From the NCBI GenBank assembly GCA_016932295.1, contig JAFGDC010000015.1, positions 1-16,619 of the forward strand: DNA of 16,619 nt. Reading direction: 5' to 3'. The notes below the pieces were generated by a model. The model was not told the origin of the DNA. It did no database searches and worked only from the letters and a program-made list of their open reading frames with translations. This document shows, piece by piece, positions 16,615-16,619 of this stretch. The DNA is from a candidate division CSSED10-310 bacterium. Lineage in GTDB: Bacteria > CSSED10-310 > JAFGDC01. The position numbers and the translations under genes are program-made. Numbering within the stretch: the stretch's first letter is position 1; every line of letters begins with the position of its first letter.

Positions 16615-16619
16615 AGGAG

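Noticed and set aside
1..16619. CRISPR array, complete insertion sequence, rRNA
   Set aside because: No regularly spaced repeats, no transposase with terminal inverted repeats, and no rRNA-like sequence seen.

Overview
The window looks like a chromosomal segment of a fairly GC-rich proteobacterium. A non-enteric gammaproteobacterium is my best guess, but no phylogenetic marker here proves it. The support is the tRNA-Ala(GGC) with a typical bacterial body, a Trk-type potassium uptake pair with a one-lobe TrkA, P4-like (DUF4102) and integron-type integrase remnants, and sigma70-like promoters.

Layout from left to right. Positions 1-525 hold no convincing gene but carry a diverged 40-bp direct repeat. 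A lipoprotein-like sulfatase/alkaline-phosphatase superfamily enzyme follows (526-1974). A gap of about 680 bp with no convincing gene ends in a good promoter (2495-2523). That promoter faces three overlapping genes (2652-9986): a giant TPR-like repeat protein of about 1,513 residues, a degenerate Hsp70, and a small J-domain-like protein. The start of each later gene overlaps the end of the one before, so the three products are probably translationally coupled and work together. The Hsp70 keeps the fold signature but has lost its glycine-rich phosphate loop, and the J-like protein has HAD where HPD is expected. This is the best candidate in the window for an undescribed system: a divergent Hsp70/J pair tied to a large helical-repeat scaffold.

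Convergent to it lies trkH-trkA on the minus strand (12298 down to 10084), a potassium uptake channel and its RCK regulator. A 217-bp divergent region separates trkH from a large plus-strand gene (12531-15161). That gene encodes two tandem GlnD-like modules (nucleotidyltransferase plus the GlnD_UR_UTase helical domain) without HD or ACT domains. The first module has a decayed active-site loop and the second an intact one. A perfect 8-bp-arm palindrome overlaps both the trkH start codon and a candidate -10 box, so trkH may be leaderless and repressor-controlled.

The right end is a tRNA-Ala(GGC) with its own promoter and intrinsic terminator, followed by two broken tyrosine recombinases: a P4-type integrase with an internal stop and lost C-terminus, then a frameshifted, 5'-truncated integron-type integrase. 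The arrangement reads as the eroded edge of a genomic island inserted at the tRNA gene. A consensus-like promoter sits at the junction of the two remnants.
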